A model generated the notes under the pieces. It worked only from the letters and a program-made list of their open reading frames with translations. It was not told the DNA's origin and searched no databases. Below, piece after piece: positions 17,151 through 27,265 of a DNA stretch of 64,000 bases (position 1 is the stretch's first letter; every line of letters starts with the position of its first letter). Origin of the DNA: Microbacterium thalassium (GTDB lineage: Bacteria; Actinomycetota; Actinomycetes; Actinomycetales; Microbacteriaceae); NCBI RefSeq assembly GCF_014208045.1, contig NZ_JACHML010000001.1, forward strand, positions 1,984,001 through 2,048,000, given 5' to 3'. The position numbers were made by a program, and so were the translations under genes.

Positions 17151-19844
17151 ATGCCACGCAGCTCCAGCGCGCCCGCGAAGGGGAAGACGCCCGCCAAGGG
17201 AGCACCGTCGCGCGCCCGCAAGCCCGAGCCCGCACCGAAGTCGTACGTCGGCGAGCCCGATCGGCCGCCGGTGATCGTGCGTGCGTGGCTCGGCCTCGCG
17301 CACGCGACCGGGGCGCTGTTCCGCGCCTTCGGGCCCGAGAATCTCGAGAAGGATCAGCGCCGCGACGGCTTCCCGTTCCTGCTCGTGCTGCTCGCGGTCG
17401 CCGGCGCCGTCGTCGAGTGGTTCTTCATCGGCACCGAGACCGCGGCCCTCATCAGCGCGTACAGCGTGGGCGGCCTGCTCGGGCGCGAGGCGTTCGTCCT
17501 CCCGGTGCTGCTGACCGTCCTGGCCGGGTGGATGTTCCGGCATCCGTCCTCGGTCCACGACAACGGACGCATCGGGATCGGGTTCGGCATGTTCATGCTG
17601 ATGATCGCCGGGTTCTGCCATGTCGCCGGCGGCCGCCCCCAGCCCGCCGAGGGCCTGCCGGCGCTGAGCGAGGCCGGCGGGCTGTTCGGGTGGATGATCG
17701 GCGAGCCCCTCGCCCTGCTCCTGACCGACATCGGCGCCTACATCGTCCTCGGCCTGTTCACGGCGCTGAGCGTCCTGATCCTCACCAAGACGCCGCCGAA
17801 CCGCATCGGCCGCCGCCTCGGCGAACTGTACGACTGGATGTTCGGCACCGAGCCGCGCCCCGAGAAGGCCGAGGCCGAGCCCGCGCCCGCGTCCGACGAC
17901 GACGCGCTGCCCTGGTGGCGCCGCAACAAGTCGCGCCGCGAGACCGACTCCGGCGACGGTCTCGGATCCTCCGACCTGACCGAGCTGCTTCCGCCGGGAA
18001 CGTCTCAGGGCGGCTTCGAGAAGGCCGTCGTGCCGCCTGCGGCCCCCGTGCCCGCTGCGGCGCCGCCGGAGACCGACGCGGTCACCGAGGTGCTCGATCC
18101 CGCGATGCTCGCCGCCGGGGCGAAGGGCGCCGGCAAGAGCGGCACCGGTCTGCGCGACGACTCCGCGCAGGACGCGGCCGACGACGGCATGCTCCCCGGC
18201 CTGTCTGGGCTGGGCTCCGCGGGGCCGCACGACCACCCCGCGGCGCCCTACCGGCTGCCGTCGGTGACGTCGCTGGCCTCCGGTCCGCCGCACCTCGCGC
18301 GTTCGCAGGCCAATGACGACACGGTCCGTGCGATCACCGGCGTGCTCGAGCAGTTCTCGGTGGACGCGCGCGTCACCGGGTTCTCGCGCGGGCCGACCGT
18401 CACGCAGTACGAGATCGCCCTCGGGCCCGGCGTCAAGGTCGAGCGGATCACCGCGCTGACGAACAACATCGCCTACGCGGTCGCCTCGAACGAGGTGCGC
18501 ATCCTCGCGCCGATCCCCGGCAAGAGCGCCATCGGCGTCGAGATCCCCAACTCCGACCGCGAGATCGTGACGCTCGGCGACGTGCTGCGATCCGATACGG
18601 CCCAGCACTCGACGCACCCTATGACGATCGGCGTCGGCAAGGACGTCGGGGGCGGCTTCGTGGTCGCCAACCTCGCCAAGATGCCGCACCTGCTCGTCGC
18701 CGGCTCCACCGGCTCGGGCAAGTCGAGCTTCGTGAACTCGATGATCACGAGCCTGCTGATGCGGGCCAAGCCCGCCGACGTGCGCATGGTGCTGATCGAC
18801 CCCAAGCGGGTCGAGCTGACCAGCTACGCCGGTGTCCCGCACCTGATCACGCCCATCATCACGAACCCCAAGAAGGCCGCCGAGGCGCTGCAGTGGGTCG
18901 TGAAGGAGATGGACATGCGGTACGACGACCTCGCGTCGTTCGGCTTCCGTCACATCGACGACTTCAACAAGGCCGTCGTCGCCGGCGACGTCAAGCTGCC
19001 CGAGGGTAGCGAGCGCGTGCTCAAGCCGTACCCGTACCTGCTGGTCGTCGTCGACGAGCTCGCCGACCTCATGATGGTCGCCCCGCGCGACGTCGAGGAC
19101 TCGATCGTGCGCATCACACAGCTCGCGCGCGCGTCGGGCATCCACCTCGTCCTGGCCACCCAGCGGCCCAGCGTCGACGTCGTCACGGGGCTCATCAAGG
19201 CGAACGTGCCGTCGCGCCTCGCCTTCGCCGTGACGAGCGTGACCGATTCGCGCGTCATCCTGGACCAGCCCGGCGCCGACCGGCTCATCGGGCAGGGCGA
19301 CGGACTATTCCTGCCGATGGGCGCGTCCAAGCCGCTGCGCGTGCAGGGCGCGTGGGTGAGCGAGCCCGAGATCGAGAAGGTCGTCGCGCACGTGACCGCG
19401 CAGGCGCGTCCCGAGTACCGCGCCGACGTGGCCGCAGCCGCCGAGAAGAAGGAGATCGACGCAGACATCGGCGACGACCTCGAGCTGCTCCTCGCGGCGG
19501 CCGAGCTCGTGGTGTCGACGCAGTTCGGGTCGACCTCGATGCTGCAGCGCAAGCTCCGCGTCGGGTTCGCCAAAGCCGGCCGGCTCATGGACCTGCTCGA
19601 GTCGCGCGAGATCGTCGGACCGTCCGAGGGCTCGAAGGCTCGCGACGTGCTCGTCAGCCCCGAGCAGCTGCCGGGCGTGCTGGCGCGTCTGCGCGGCGAC
19701 GACGTCCCCGACGCCGCGCCCGCGGCCTCGTCCGATCCGGCCGACCCGTACGCGGCGGACCCCGTCGAGCAGCAGTTCGAGGGCCGCGAAGTGGTCGACG
19801 CCGACGGCGACGAAGACGCGTGGGGGCTCACCGGGCGCGACTGA
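17151..19844 (+). CDS. ftsK: FtsK/SpoIIIE DNA translocase
   Basis: Septal DNA pump that moves chromosome ends and coordinates segregation with division. The 897-aa protein has four to five N-terminal membrane segments (about 75-230), a low-complexity linker (about 240-380), a motor domain with Walker [11 protein letters not shown] near 516-526, Walker [14 protein letters not shown], and a C-terminal winged-helix gamma domain ([22 protein letters not shown]) that recognises orienting sequences. ATG 17151 is preferred (GGAGGA immediately upstream, MPRSSS start); ATG 17121 would add 10 residues and has a TGGGGA site, so the start is uncertain. Confidence 0.94.
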   Translation: MPRSSSAPAKGKTPAKGAPSRARKPEPAPKSYVGEPDRPPVIVRAWLGLAHATGALFRAFGPENLEKDQRRDGFPFLLVLLAVAGAVVEWFFIGTETAALISAYSVGGLLGREAFVLPVLLTVLAGWMFRHPSSVHDNGRIGIGFGMFMLMIAGFCHVAGGRPQPAEGLPALSEAGGLFGWMIGEPLALLLTDIGAYIVLGLFTALSVLILTKTPPNRIGRRLGELYDWMFGTEPRPEKAEAEPAPASDDDALPWWRRNKSRRETDSGDGLGSSDLTELLPPGTSQGGFEKAVVPPAAPVPAAAPPETDAVTEVLDPAMLAAGAKGAGKSGTGLRDDSAQDAADDGMLPGLSGLGSAGPHDHPAAPYRLPSVTSLASGPPHLARSQANDDTVRAITGVLEQFSVDARVTGFSRGPTVTQYEIALGPGVKVERITALTNNIAYAVASNEVRILAPIPGKSAIGVEIPNSDREIVTLGDVLRSDTAQHSTHPMTIGVGKDVGGGFVVANLAKMPHLLVAGSTGSGKSSFVNSMITSLLMRAKPADVRMVLIDPKRVELTSYAGVPHLITPIITNPKKAAEALQWVVKEMDMRYDDLASFGFRHIDDFNKAVVAGDVKLPEGSERVLKPYPYLLVVVDELADLMMVAPRDVEDSIVRITQLARASGIHLVLATQRPSVDVVTGLIKANVPSRLAFAVTSVTDSRVILDQPGADRLIGQGDGLFLPMGASKPLRVQGAWVSEPEIEKVVAHVTAQARPEYRADVAAAAEKKEIDADIGDDLELLLAAAELVVSTQFGSTSMLQRKLRVGFAKAGRLMDLLESREIVGPSEGSKARDVLVSPEQLPGVLARLRGDDVPDAAPAASSDPADPYAADPVEQQFEGREVVDADGDEDAWGLTGRD

Positions 19845-19882
19845 GCCCGCGCGGGCTGTCGTCGCCTCCCCGGTCGCCCGGA

Positions 19883-19888
19883 TAGGCT
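19883..19888 (+). promoter_or_regulatory. -10 element, predicted leaderless pgsA mRNA
   Basis: TAGGCT with a 6-nt gap to ATG 19895. Confidence 0.5.
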
Positions 19889-19894
19889 CGGACC

Positions 19895-20467
19895 ATGGCG
19901 ATCCCGAGGCAGCTGCCCAACGCGATCACGATCGTCCGGATCCTGTTCGCGCCGGTCTTCCTGTGGATGCTGCTGGCGGACGCCGGCGCCGACGGGGCGC
20001 TGCGGTGGTGGGCGGCGGTCCTGTTCATCGTGGCGATCGCGACCGACTGGGTCGACGGCTACCTCGCCCGCAAGTACGAGATCGTCACGGATCTCGGAAA
20101 GCTCCTCGACCCGATCGCCGACAAGGCGCTCACCGGCATCGCCTTCGTCGGACTCTCGATCCTCGGCGAGCTGCCCTGGTGGGTCACGATCATCGTGCTG
20201 GTGCGCGAGATCGGCATCACGATCTATCGACTCGTGGTCGTGAGCGATCACGTGCTGGCGGCCGCCTGGATGGGCAAGCTCAAGACGTTCGCGCAGGCCA
20301 TCGCTCTCTCGCTCGCCCTGCTGCCGCTGTGGACGCTGGTCGGCGAGTGGATCTGGTGGGTCAACGGCGTGGCGATGGCGATCGCGGTCGTCCTCACCAT
20401 CGCGAGCGGGATCGACTACATCGTCGCCGAGGTCCGCGCGGCCCGCAGCAAGAAGGGCGCGGCGTGA
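19895..20467 (+). CDS. pgsA: CDP-diacylglycerol-glycerol-3-phosphate 3-phosphatidyltransferase
   Basis: Membrane enzyme forming phosphatidylglycerophosphate. The 190-aa protein carries the CDP-alcohol phosphotransferase signature with its four aspartates (DWVDGYLAR, then LGKLLDPIADK) near residues 49-75, plus about five hydrophobic segments. It overlaps cinA by 4 bp (GTGA). The downstream order cinA-clgR-recA is conserved in actinobacteria. Confidence 0.94.
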   Translation: MAIPRQLPNAITIVRILFAPVFLWMLLADAGADGALRWWAAVLFIVAIATDWVDGYLARKYEIVTDLGKLLDPIADKALTGIAFVGLSILGELPWWVTIIVLVREIGITIYRLVVVSDHVLAAAWMGKLKTFAQAIALSLALLPLWTLVGEWIWWVNGVAMAIAVVLTIASGIDYIVAEVRAARSKKGAA

Positions 20468-20940
20468 CGGATGCCGCGGCGACGCTCCTGGCGCGGCTGG
20501 CGGCCCGGGGGTGGTCGATCGGCGTCGCCGAGTCCTTGACGGGAGGCCTCGTCGCAGCGCGCATCACGAGCGTCCCCGGCGCCAGCGAGCACATGCGCGG
20601 GGGAGTGGTCGCCTACGCAACCGACCTCAAGCGCGACGTCCTGGACGTTCCCGCCGCGCTGCTGGCCGAGCGCGGCGCCGTCGATCCCGACGTCGCGCAG
20701 GCCATGGCAGACGGCATCCGCCGCGTCGCGGGTGCGGACGTGGGCGTGTCGACCACGGGTGTCGCCGGCCCCGATCCTCAGGACGGCAAGCCCGTGGGCA
20801 CCGTGTACATCGCCGTCTCCACGCCCGTCGGCGGTGCCGTCGAAGCCCTCGCGCTGTCGGGCACACGTGCGCACATCCGCGACGCGACGGTGGACGCCGC
20901 GCTGTCGCTGTGCGCTGCGGCGATCTCGGTCGACGCGTGA
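20464..20940 (+). CDS. cinA: CinA-type nicotinamide-nucleotide amidase
   Basis: Only the C-terminal CinA domain is present (158 aa), as in stand-alone PncC enzymes that deamidate nicotinamide mononucleotide to nicotinate mononucleotide. Motifs: GVAESLTGGLVAARITSVPG near the N-terminus, GGVVAYA, and STTGVAGPD. GTG 20464 overlaps the pgsA stop, so translation is coupled. An older link of CinA with competence and RecA rests on gene order. Confidence 0.92.
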   Translation: MTDAAATLLARLAARGWSIGVAESLTGGLVAARITSVPGASEHMRGGVVAYATDLKRDVLDVPAALLAERGAVDPDVAQAMADGIRRVAGADVGVSTTGVAGPDPQDGKPVGTVYIAVSTPVGGAVEALALSGTRAHIRDATVDAALSLCAAAISVDA

Positions 20941-21016
20941 CCCACAGGGAACACATCGTGTTTCCGTGTGGTTAAGTTCCGCGATTCCCACCCATTGTCC
21001 AGCGCACGGGATTAGA

Positions 21017-21046
21017 TTGACATCAGGTGGTGTTGTACCGTTATCC
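21017..21046 (+). promoter_or_regulatory. Candidate promoter for the ClgR-like regulator
   Basis: TTGACA at 21017-21022 is an exact -35 match. The paired -10 is less clear: TTATCC at 21041-21046 gives an 18-bp spacer. Confidence 0.4.
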
Positions 21047-21084
21047 ACCCAGAGGACAGGGAATCGGCAGTGAGGAGGGGACCC

Positions 21085-21393
21085 ATGATCCTGGTACGGC
21101 AAGAGATCGGCGAGGTGCTTCGTGACTTCCGCCAGCAGAAGGGTCGCACCCTCCGTCAGGTTGCGAGCAAGGCGAGCGTCGCCCTCGGTTACCTGAGCGA
21201 GGTCGAGCGTGGCCAGAAGGAAGCCTCGAGCGAGATCCTCGCGTCGGTGGCCGATGCCCTGGACGTCCCCATCTCGACCATCATGCGCGAGGTCGGCGAC
21301 CGCCTCTCGGTGCTCGAGGGTCTGCAGACCTTCCCCGACGTGGTTCCCGACGACCTGGTGGCCTCGGTCGACGCCGAGCTGTCGCTGCGCTGA
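21085..21393 (+). CDS. clgR: ClgR-like XRE-family transcriptional regulator
   Basis: A 102-aa HTH protein. The DNA-binding helix-turn-helix covers about 9-60 (LRDFRQQKGRTLRQVASKAS, LGYLSEVERGQKEASSEIL). Sequence and position between pgsA-cinA and recA match ClgR, which activates clp protease and DNA-repair genes in corynebacteria, mycobacteria and streptomycetes. ATG 21085 is chosen because AGGAGGGG lies 4 nt upstream; GTG 21070 precedes that site. The family is sure; the ClgR role is inferred from synteny. Confidence 0.85.
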   Translation: MILVRQEIGEVLRDFRQQKGRTLRQVASKASVALGYLSEVERGQKEASSEILASVADALDVPISTIMREVGDRLSVLEGLQTFPDVVPDDLVASVDAELSLR

Positions 21394-21417
21394 CCGGCTG
21401 CGAGCGTCTGGCGGTCC

Positions 21418-21639
21418 ATGCGACGCAGTGAGTTCGAGCGCGCCGTCGCCGACGAGTTCGGTGCGAGCGCATCCTCTCTGGTCGTCGATCTGGCGCTTCC
21501 GGGCATCGGCAGCCTGACCGCGGCCGAGGGTCTTGCGGCGGGCATTCCGCCGCGCGAGGTCTGGCTGGCGCTGTGCGCCGAGACCGATGTCCCCCCGGCC
21601 CGCCGCTACGGCGTGGGCCGTCTCGAACCGCGTCGCTGA
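21418..21639 (+). CDS. DUF3046 protein
   Basis: A 73-aa protein typical of the actinobacterial DUF3046 family, found just upstream of recA. It begins MRRSEFERAVADEFG and has a tract PGIGSLTAAEGLAAG, with PPREVWLALC in the middle. No function is known; conserved linkage to recA-recX is the only clue. It is 24 bp after clgR and probably co-transcribed. Confidence 0.9.
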   Translation: MRRSEFERAVADEFGASASSLVVDLALPGIGSLTAAEGLAAGIPPREVWLALCAETDVPPARRYGVGRLEPRR

Positions 21640-21664
21640 ACCGCGTCTTCGACGCGGCGTGTCG

Positions 21665-21680
21665 TCGAAGATCCGTTCGA
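21665..21680. promoter_or_regulatory. LexA (SOS) box in front of recA
   Basis: TCGAAGATCCGTTCGA matches the actinobacterial SOS consensus TCGAAC-N4-GTTCGA at 11 of 12 fixed positions. It overlaps the -35 region belonging to the -10 element at 21689, so bound LexA would block RNA polymerase. Confidence 0.85.
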
Positions 21681-21688
21681 TCTTCGCC

Positions 21689-21694
21689 TAGGCT
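21689..21694 (+). promoter_or_regulatory. -10 element of the recA promoter
   Basis: TAGGCT, 8 bp after the SOS box. Transcription from here leaves a leader of about 184 nt before recA, which contains further inverted repeats (GATGTC/GACATC pairs) but no other clear gene. Confidence 0.55.
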
Positions 21695-21884
21695 CCTGCA
21701 CAGCGGATGTCCCCGGACTCTCCGTCCACAGTTCGACGGTTCCGCCGACCGATGTCGGAGGCCCTTCGTACTGTGAGCGGTGTCGGAAGACATCCCACGC
21801 CTTGTCGCAGCATCCGCTCCATTCCGGGGCAGAGCGCGACAGCCTACAGGCGACGGAATCGATGAAGTGCAGGAGGAGCACGCC

Positions 21885-22940
21885 ATGCCATCACCCGCTG
21901 ACCGCGACAAAGCCCTCGATTCGGCTCTCGCTCAGATCGATCGTCAGTTCGGCAAGGGAACGGTCATGCGACTGGGCAGCGACGAGCGCGCCCCGGTCGA
22001 GATCATCCCCACCGGCTCGATCGCCCTCGACGTCGCGCTCGGCGTCGGCGGACTCCCGCGAGGCCGCATCATCGAGATCTACGGACCCGAGTCCTCGGGT
22101 AAGACGACGCTGACGCTGCACGCGATCGCCAACGTGCAGAAGGCCGGCGGCATCGCCGCCTTCATCGACGCCGAGCACGCGCTCGACCCCGACTACGCGC
22201 AGAAGCTCGGCGTCGACATCGACGCGCTGCTCGTGTCGCAGCCCGACACCGGTGAGCAGGCGCTCGAGATCGCCGACATGCTGATCCGGTCCGGCGCGAT
22301 CGACCTGGTCGTGATCGACTCGGTCGCCGCGCTCGTGCCGAAGGCCGAGATCGACGGCGAGATGGGCGACTCGCACGTGGGTCTGCAGGCGCGACTGATG
22401 TCGCAGGCGCTGCGCAAGCTGACCGGTGGCCTGAACCAGACCAAGACGACCGCGATCTTCATCAACCAGCTGCGTGAGAAGATCGGCGTCTTCTTCGGTT
22501 CGCCCGAGACGACCGCGGGTGGAAAGGCGCTGAAGTTCTACGCGTCGGTCCGCCTCGACATCCGTCGCATCGAGACGCTGAAGGACGGTTCGGACGCCGT
22601 CGGAAACCGTACGCGCGTCAAGGTCGTCAAGAACAAGATGGCGCCGCCGTTCAAGCAGGCGGAGTTCGACATCCTCTACGGCGTGGGCATCTCGCGCGAA
22701 GGCAGCCTCATCGACTTCGGCGTCGAGCACGCGATCGTGAAGAAGTCGGGTGCCTGGTACACCTACGACGGAGAGCAGCTGGGCCAGGGCAAGGAGAACG
22801 CCCGCAACTTCCTGCTGAAGAACCCCGATGTGGCTGCGGAAATCGAATCGAAGATCCTCGCAAAGCTCGGCGTCGGGCAGCCGAAGCAGTCCGACGCTGC
22901 TCCCGCGAAGGACGAGCTGGCGGCACGTCGCCCGGCCTGA
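21885..22940 (+). CDS. recA: Recombinase RecA
   Basis: Catalyses strand exchange in homologous recombination and stimulates LexA self-cleavage. The 351-aa protein has Walker [11 protein letters not shown] near residues 67-76, [22 protein letters not shown], the DNA-binding loop 2 region ([19 protein letters not shown]), and an Ala/Lys-rich C-terminal tail. ATG 21885 follows AGGAGG by 8 nt. No intein is present, unlike M. tuberculosis. It is SOS-controlled through the upstream box and overlaps recX by one base. Confidence 0.98.
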   Translation: MPSPADRDKALDSALAQIDRQFGKGTVMRLGSDERAPVEIIPTGSIALDVALGVGGLPRGRIIEIYGPESSGKTTLTLHAIANVQKAGGIAAFIDAEHALDPDYAQKLGVDIDALLVSQPDTGEQALEIADMLIRSGAIDLVVIDSVAALVPKAEIDGEMGDSHVGLQARLMSQALRKLTGGLNQTKTTAIFINQLREKIGVFFGSPETTAGGKALKFYASVRLDIRRIETLKDGSDAVGNRTRVKVVKNKMAPPFKQAEFDILYGVGISREGSLIDFGVEHAIVKKSGAWYTYDGEQLGQGKENARNFLLKNPDVAAEIESKILAKLGVGQPKQSDAAPAKDELAARRPA

Positions 22941-23611
22941 TGGTCCACTTCGTCGAAGACGGGGGCGAGTCCGACCGGCTCGCCCCCGTCATCCCCCTCT
23001 TCCCGGGCAGTGGCGAGCGCGCGCCTGCCCGGCCCGGCGGCCGGCGGGTCATGTTCGAGGAGATGCCCGAGCCGGAGCGCCCAGGTTCGAGCGACACGTC
23101 GCCCGAACCTGCCGACCCGGCCACGATCGCAGCCGGGGCCGAGAAGGCGCTCGTGCGCAAGCTCGCCGCGCGTGAGCTGTCGGTCGTCGAAGCGCGGACG
23201 TTCCTCGTCGAGCGAGAGGTCGCGGAGGACGAGGTCGAGCGGATCCTGGGCGACTTCGTCGACCGCCGCTATCTGGATGACGCCCGGCTGGCCGAGCAGA
23301 TCGTCCGCATCGGCACCGAGCGCAAGGGACAGGGCCGGCAGGTCATCGCGATGACACTCTCGTCGCGCGGCGTCCCGCGCGACGTCGCCGATGCCGCCCT
23401 CGATGCCATGCCCGACGACGAGGCCGAACGCGCGCTCGCGTTCGCCCGCGATCGCGCGCGGCGCCTCGATGGCGTCGACGAGACGGCGGCGCTCCGGCGG
23501 CTGCTCGGCCAGCTCGCGCGACGCGGGTACGGCGGGTCGGCTGCGACCGAGGCCGCGCGCCAGGCACTCGCCGAGCGTCGCGGGTCGTCATCGGGCGTGC
23601 GCTTCGACTGA
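22940..23611 (+). CDS. recX: Regulatory protein RecX
   Basis: Modulator that limits RecA filament activity. The 223-aa protein has an N-terminal extension of about 65 residues rich in Pro, Glu and Gly, then the three-helix RecX repeats (LVRKLAARELSVVEARTFL; FVDRRYLDDARLAEQIV; ALAFARDRARRL). The TGATG overlap with recA couples their translation, the standard arrangement. No terminator is seen before the next unit. Confidence 0.92.
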   Translation: MVHFVEDGGESDRLAPVIPLFPGSGERAPARPGGRRVMFEEMPEPERPGSSDTSPEPADPATIAAGAEKALVRKLAARELSVVEARTFLVEREVAEDEVERILGDFVDRRYLDDARLAEQIVRIGTERKGQGRQVIAMTLSSRGVPRDVADAALDAMPDDEAERALAFARDRARRLDGVDETAALRRLLGQLARRGYGGSAATEAARQALAERRGSSSGVRFD

Positions 23612-23746
23612 GGCCGCCGAGCGACCGACGCGCTGCGCCTCGCGTGCCGTGCGGCCGGCGTCGAAGCCGCGCCGGACGCGGGACTTTGGTCCGTGCGGGC
23701 GGACGGCACCGCCGGTAGCGTTGCCGCTGACCGCAGGGGAGGGGCG

Positions 23747-24673
23747 ATGGCGGCACTGTCCGTCCAGGTGGACCATCTCACCAAGTCGTACCGCGACACC
23801 GTCGCGGTGGACGACATCTCGTTCACCGTTCCCGAGGGCAGCGTCTTCGCGTTCGTCGGCACCAACGGCGCCGGCAAATCCACGACGATCGGCTGCCTCA
23901 CCACGATCCTCCCGTTCGACGCCGGCGAGGTCCGGGTCGAGGGGCACGATGTGCGCGGGGACGCCGATCGCGTCCGCGGCACGATCGGCGTCGTGTTCCA
24001 GGAATCGCTTCAGGATCCGATCCTCACGACGCGGGAGAACCTTCGGCTGCGGGCGCGCCTGTCGGGCGTGGCGCCCGGGCGAGTGGACACGCGCATCGGC
24101 GAACTGGCCGAGCTCATCGGTCTGGGCGACTTCCTCGACCGCCGGTACGGCAAGCTGTCCGGCGGTCAGCGGCGCCGCGCGGACATCGCGCGCGCCCTCG
24201 TTCACGAACCTTCGCTGCTCTTCCTGGACGAACCGACGGCGGGGCTCGACCCGGGCAGCCGCGCCGTGGTCTGGAACACCCTGCACGAGCTGCGCGGAGA
24301 CGGCCGCTTCACGATCTTCCTCACGACGCACTACATGGAGGAGACCGAGGAGGCCGACCGCGTGTGCATCATCGACGAGGGCCGGATCATCGCCGAGGAC
24401 ACGCCGACACGGCTCCGCGCCGCGCACAGTCGCAGCCTGCTCACGGTGACCAGCGACGACGTCGAGGGCCTTCACGCCCTCGCCCGCGCGGCGGGAGCCG
24501 ATCCCGCCGTCGACGGCGGGCGCGTCCAGATCGCGGTTCCGCACGCCGGCCTCGCCCGCGACCTGCTCGCCCGCCACGGCGCCCACGTGCTCGACTTCGA
24601 GTTCCGCCACGGCCGAATGGACGATGTGTTCCTCGCCCTGACCGGCCGCGCGGCCACGGGGGAGGACTCGTGA
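23747..24673 (+). CDS. ABC-2 type exporter, ATP-binding subunit (DrrA-like)
   Basis: A 308-aa ATPase of the drug/lipid exporter type. Walker A GTNGAGKST near 40-48, Q-loop VVFQESLQDP, signature LSGGQRRR, Walker B LLFLDEPTAGLD and the H-loop histidine in TTHYMEE are all intact. A C-terminal domain of about 80 residues matches the DrrA extension. ATG 23747 has a GGGGAGGGG site. It overlaps the permease gene (GTGA). The exported substrate is unknown. Confidence 0.92.
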   Translation: MAALSVQVDHLTKSYRDTVAVDDISFTVPEGSVFAFVGTNGAGKSTTIGCLTTILPFDAGEVRVEGHDVRGDADRVRGTIGVVFQESLQDPILTTRENLRLRARLSGVAPGRVDTRIGELAELIGLGDFLDRRYGKLSGGQRRRADIARALVHEPSLLFLDEPTAGLDPGSRAVVWNTLHELRGDGRFTIFLTTHYMEETEEADRVCIIDEGRIIAEDTPTRLRAAHSRSLLTVTSDDVEGLHALARAAGADPAVDGGRVQIAVPHAGLARDLLARHGAHVLDFEFRHGRMDDVFLALTGRAATGEDS

Positions 24674-25548
24674 GCGTCGTCTGGGCGCTGGCCGTGCGCA
24701 ATCTGCGGCTGTTCTTCCGCGACCGGCTGAACGTGTTCTTCTCGCTGCTGGGCGCGATCATCCTGTTCGGGCTGTACACGATGTTTCTCAGCAACCTGCA
24801 GACGGCCGATCTCGCCGCGAACCTCCCGGGCGCGACCGCCGACGAGGTGCAGGTCTTCGTCGACAGCTGGATGTTCGCCGGGATCGTCCTGATCACGACG
24901 GTCACGACCGGGCTCGGCGGGTTCTCGACGCTCGTGGACGACGGTCAGACCGGCCGGTTCCGCGACTTCCTGGTCGCCCCGCTGCGCCGCGGCCAGCTCG
25001 TCCTCGGCTACCTCATCGCGGCGATCATCATCTCCCTGGTGATGTCCCTGATCGTCTTCGCCGTCGCGCTGCTCTACCTCGGCATCCTCCGCGACGCGTG
25101 GATGCCGGTGGACGCGATCCTGCGCAGCCTCGGCATCGTGGTGCTCTCGTGCGTGTCGTTCACCTCGCTCGCCGCGCTGCTGGCCAGCTTCGTGCGCACC
25201 AGCGGCGCCTTCTCGGGCCTCGCGACCATCGTCGGAACCGTGCTCGGATTCATCGCTGCCGCCTACCTTCCCATGGGTCTTCTGCCGGGCGGCGTGGCGT
25301 CCGGCCTCTCCGCCCTGCCGTTCGCGCAGGCGGGCATGCTGCTGCGCCGGGAATTCGCCGCCGACAACCTGTCGGTGATCGTCGCCGACGCGCCGGGCGC
25401 CGAGGAGACCCTCCGCACGTTCTTCGGTCTCGACCTCACGATCGGCGACTGGGCGGTGCCGGACTGGTTCGTCGTGGTCGTCCTCCTGGTCGTCGCGGTC
25501 GTGTGCGCCGTCCTGTCGGCGCTGCGGATCCGCGCGCGCATGCGCTGA
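24670..25548 (+). CDS. ABC-2 type exporter, permease subunit
   Basis: A 292-aa membrane protein with six hydrophobic segments (first near 20-40, last near 265-285), a typical ABC-2 permease. It contains the conserved stretch ERxxG-like DDGQTGRFRDFLVAPLRRGQ after the second segment and YLPMGLLPGG before the fifth. It starts at GTG 24670 inside the end of the ATPase gene; the two form one transporter. The position between recX and miaB is not part of the usual conserved core, so it may be an accessory insertion. Confidence 0.9.
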   Translation: MSVVWALAVRNLRLFFRDRLNVFFSLLGAIILFGLYTMFLSNLQTADLAANLPGATADEVQVFVDSWMFAGIVLITTVTTGLGGFSTLVDDGQTGRFRDFLVAPLRRGQLVLGYLIAAIIISLVMSLIVFAVALLYLGILRDAWMPVDAILRSLGIVVLSCVSFTSLAALLASFVRTSGAFSGLATIVGTVLGFIAAAYLPMGLLPGGVASGLSALPFAQAGMLLRREFAADNLSVIVADAPGAEETLRTFFGLDLTIGDWAVPDWFVVVVLLVVAVVCAVLSALRIRARMR

Positions 25549-25592
25549 GGGCCCGCTCCGCCGTACTCAGCCGTCCTTCCGGCATCCGCTCG

Positions 25593-25598
25593 TAGAAT
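25593..25598 (+). promoter_or_regulatory. -10 element for miaB
   Basis: TAGAAT, an almost perfect -10, ends 10 nt before ATG 25609. It overlaps the upstream in-frame ATG at 25597, which therefore cannot be the start of this transcript. Confidence 0.55.
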
Positions 25599-25608
25599 GG
25601 CATCCATC

Positions 25609-27162
25609 ATGTCGACCCCCTCCAGCTCACCGACGCTCATCGCGCCCTCCGAGGCCGCGACCGACGTCGACGGCCGCGCGCGCACGTACGAGGTGCGCAC
25701 GTTCGGCTGCCAGATGAACGTCCACGACTCCGAGCGGCTGTCCGGTTCGCTCGAGAGCGCCGGCTACGTCCGCGTCGACGCGGGCGAAGAGGCCGACGTC
25801 GTCGTCATCAACACCTGCGCCGTGCGCGACAACGCCGCCGGCAAGCTCTACGGCACGCTCGGACACCTGAAGTCCCGCAAGGACAAGCACGACGGCATGC
25901 AGATCGCCGTCGGCGGCTGCCTCGCGCAGATGGACAAAGAGGTCGTCCAGCAGAAGGCGCCGTGGGTTGACGTCGTCTTCGGCACGCACAACATGGGGTC
26001 CCTCCCGAGCCTGCTCGAGCGTGCCCGTCACAACGACGAGGCCGAGCTCGAGATCCTCGAGTCGCTCGAGGTGTTCCCCTCGACGCTGCCCACCAAGCGC
26101 GACAGCGTCTACAGCGGCTGGGTGTCGATCTCGGTCGGCTGCAACAACACGTGCACGTTCTGCATCGTCCCGAGCCTGCGGGGCAAGGAGAAGGACCGCC
26201 GACCCGGCGACATCCTGAACGAGATCCGTCTGCTCGTCGACGACGGCGCCATGGAGGTCACGCTCCTCGGCCAGAACGTCAACTCCTACGGGGTCGAGTT
26301 CGGCGACCGCCAGGCGTTCGGCAAGCTCCTGCGCGCCGCCGGCGAGATCGAGGGCCTCGAGCGCATCCGTTTCACGAGCCCTCACCCGGCCGCGTTCACC
26401 GACGACGTCATCGATGCGATGGCCGAGACCCCCGCGGTCATGCCGCAGCTGCACATGCCGCTGCAGTCCGGCAGCGACCGCATCCTCAAGGCGATGCGCC
26501 GCTCCTACCGCAGCGAGCGGTTCCTCGGCATCCTCGACCGCGTGCGCGCCAAGATCCCGCACGCGGCCATCTCGACCGACATCATCGTCGGCTTCCCCGG
26601 TGAGACCGACGAGGACTTCGAGGACACGATGCGCGTCGTCGAGCAGGCCCGCTTCGCGAGCGCGTTCACGTTCCAGTACTCCATCCGCGAGGGCACGCCC
26701 GCCGCGACGATGGAGGACCAGGTGCCGAAGGCCGTCGTGCAGGAGCGCTACGAGCGTCTCGTGGCGCTGCAGGAGCGAATCTCGCTGGAGGAGAACCAGA
26801 AGCAGCTCGGCCGCGAGCTGCAGGTGCTCGTGTCGACGGGCGAGGGCAAGAAGGACGCCGAGACGCACCGCCTCACCGGGCGCGCCGAGGACAACCGCCT
26901 CGTGCACTTCGAGGCGCCGGAAGGCTCCGACGTGCCGCGCCCCGGAGACATCGTCTCGGTCGTCGTGACCCACGCCGCGCCGTTCCACCTGCTCGCGGAC
27001 GCGCCGAGCGGAGCGCCGCTGCGCATCCGCCGCACGCGGTCGGGCGATGCATGGGACCGCTCGCAGGCGGAGTCCTGCGGCGTTCCCGCGCCGATGCCCG
27101 TCGGCGAGGACGGCCGCCGCATGGTGGGCCTGGGCATCCCGACGCTGCGCATCGGTTCGTGA
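25609..27162 (+). CDS. miaB: tRNA-2-methylthio-N6-dimethylallyladenosine synthase
   Basis: Radical-SAM methylthiotransferase that modifies A37 of tRNAs after MiaA. The 517-aa protein has the N-terminal UPF0004 domain with three cluster cysteines (FGCQMN, NTCAVR, GGCLAQ), the radical-SAM cluster Cys178, Cys182 and Cys185 (GCNNTCTFC), and a TRAM domain near 390-460. A tail of about 50 residues after TRAM exceeds the usual length. It precedes miaA, consistent with a tRNA A37 modification unit. Confidence 0.95.
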   Translation: MSTPSSSPTLIAPSEAATDVDGRARTYEVRTFGCQMNVHDSERLSGSLESAGYVRVDAGEEADVVVINTCAVRDNAAGKLYGTLGHLKSRKDKHDGMQIAVGGCLAQMDKEVVQQKAPWVDVVFGTHNMGSLPSLLERARHNDEAELEILESLEVFPSTLPTKRDSVYSGWVSISVGCNNTCTFCIVPSLRGKEKDRRPGDILNEIRLLVDDGAMEVTLLGQNVNSYGVEFGDRQAFGKLLRAAGEIEGLERIRFTSPHPAAFTDDVIDAMAETPAVMPQLHMPLQSGSDRILKAMRRSYRSERFLGILDRVRAKIPHAAISTDIIVGFPGETDEDFEDTMRVVEQARFASAFTFQYSIREGTPAATMEDQVPKAVVQERYERLVALQERISLEENQKQLGRELQVLVSTGEGKKDAETHRLTGRAEDNRLVHFEAPEGSDVPRPGDIVSVVVTHAAPFHLLADAPSGAPLRIRRTRSGDAWDRSQAESCGVPAPMPVGEDGRRMVGLGIPTLRIGS

Positions 27163-27196
27163 CCTCGCTTCCGCACACCGTGATGGCAGGTGTCCG

Positions 27197-27232
27197 CGGC
27201 ATCCGCGCCATCGATCGGTGCCGCGGATGCCG
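27197..27232 (+). repeat. Hairpin between miaB and miaA
   Basis: Arms of 11 bp (27197-27207 and 27222-27232) contain the two orientations of the frequent word GGCATCCG/CGGATGCC around a 14-nt loop. It may act as a weak terminator or mRNA processing site after miaB. Confidence 0.55.
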
Positions 27233-27265
27233 GATCCTGCCGCCGTCGTGTGAGCGGGGCACGTC

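Noticed and set aside
16527..19145. 872-codon open frame antisense to ftsK
   Set aside because: Same reasons: a shadow of a conserved gene with no recognisable domain.
23747..25548. ABC exporter between recX and miaB as a recently acquired island
   Set aside because: It interrupts a conserved block, but GC content and codon use look like the neighbours and there are no repeats or mobility genes at its edges.
25597..25608. ATG 25597 as the miaB start
   Set aside because: It lies inside a strong TAGAAT -10 hexamer, so ATG 25609 is the sensible start.
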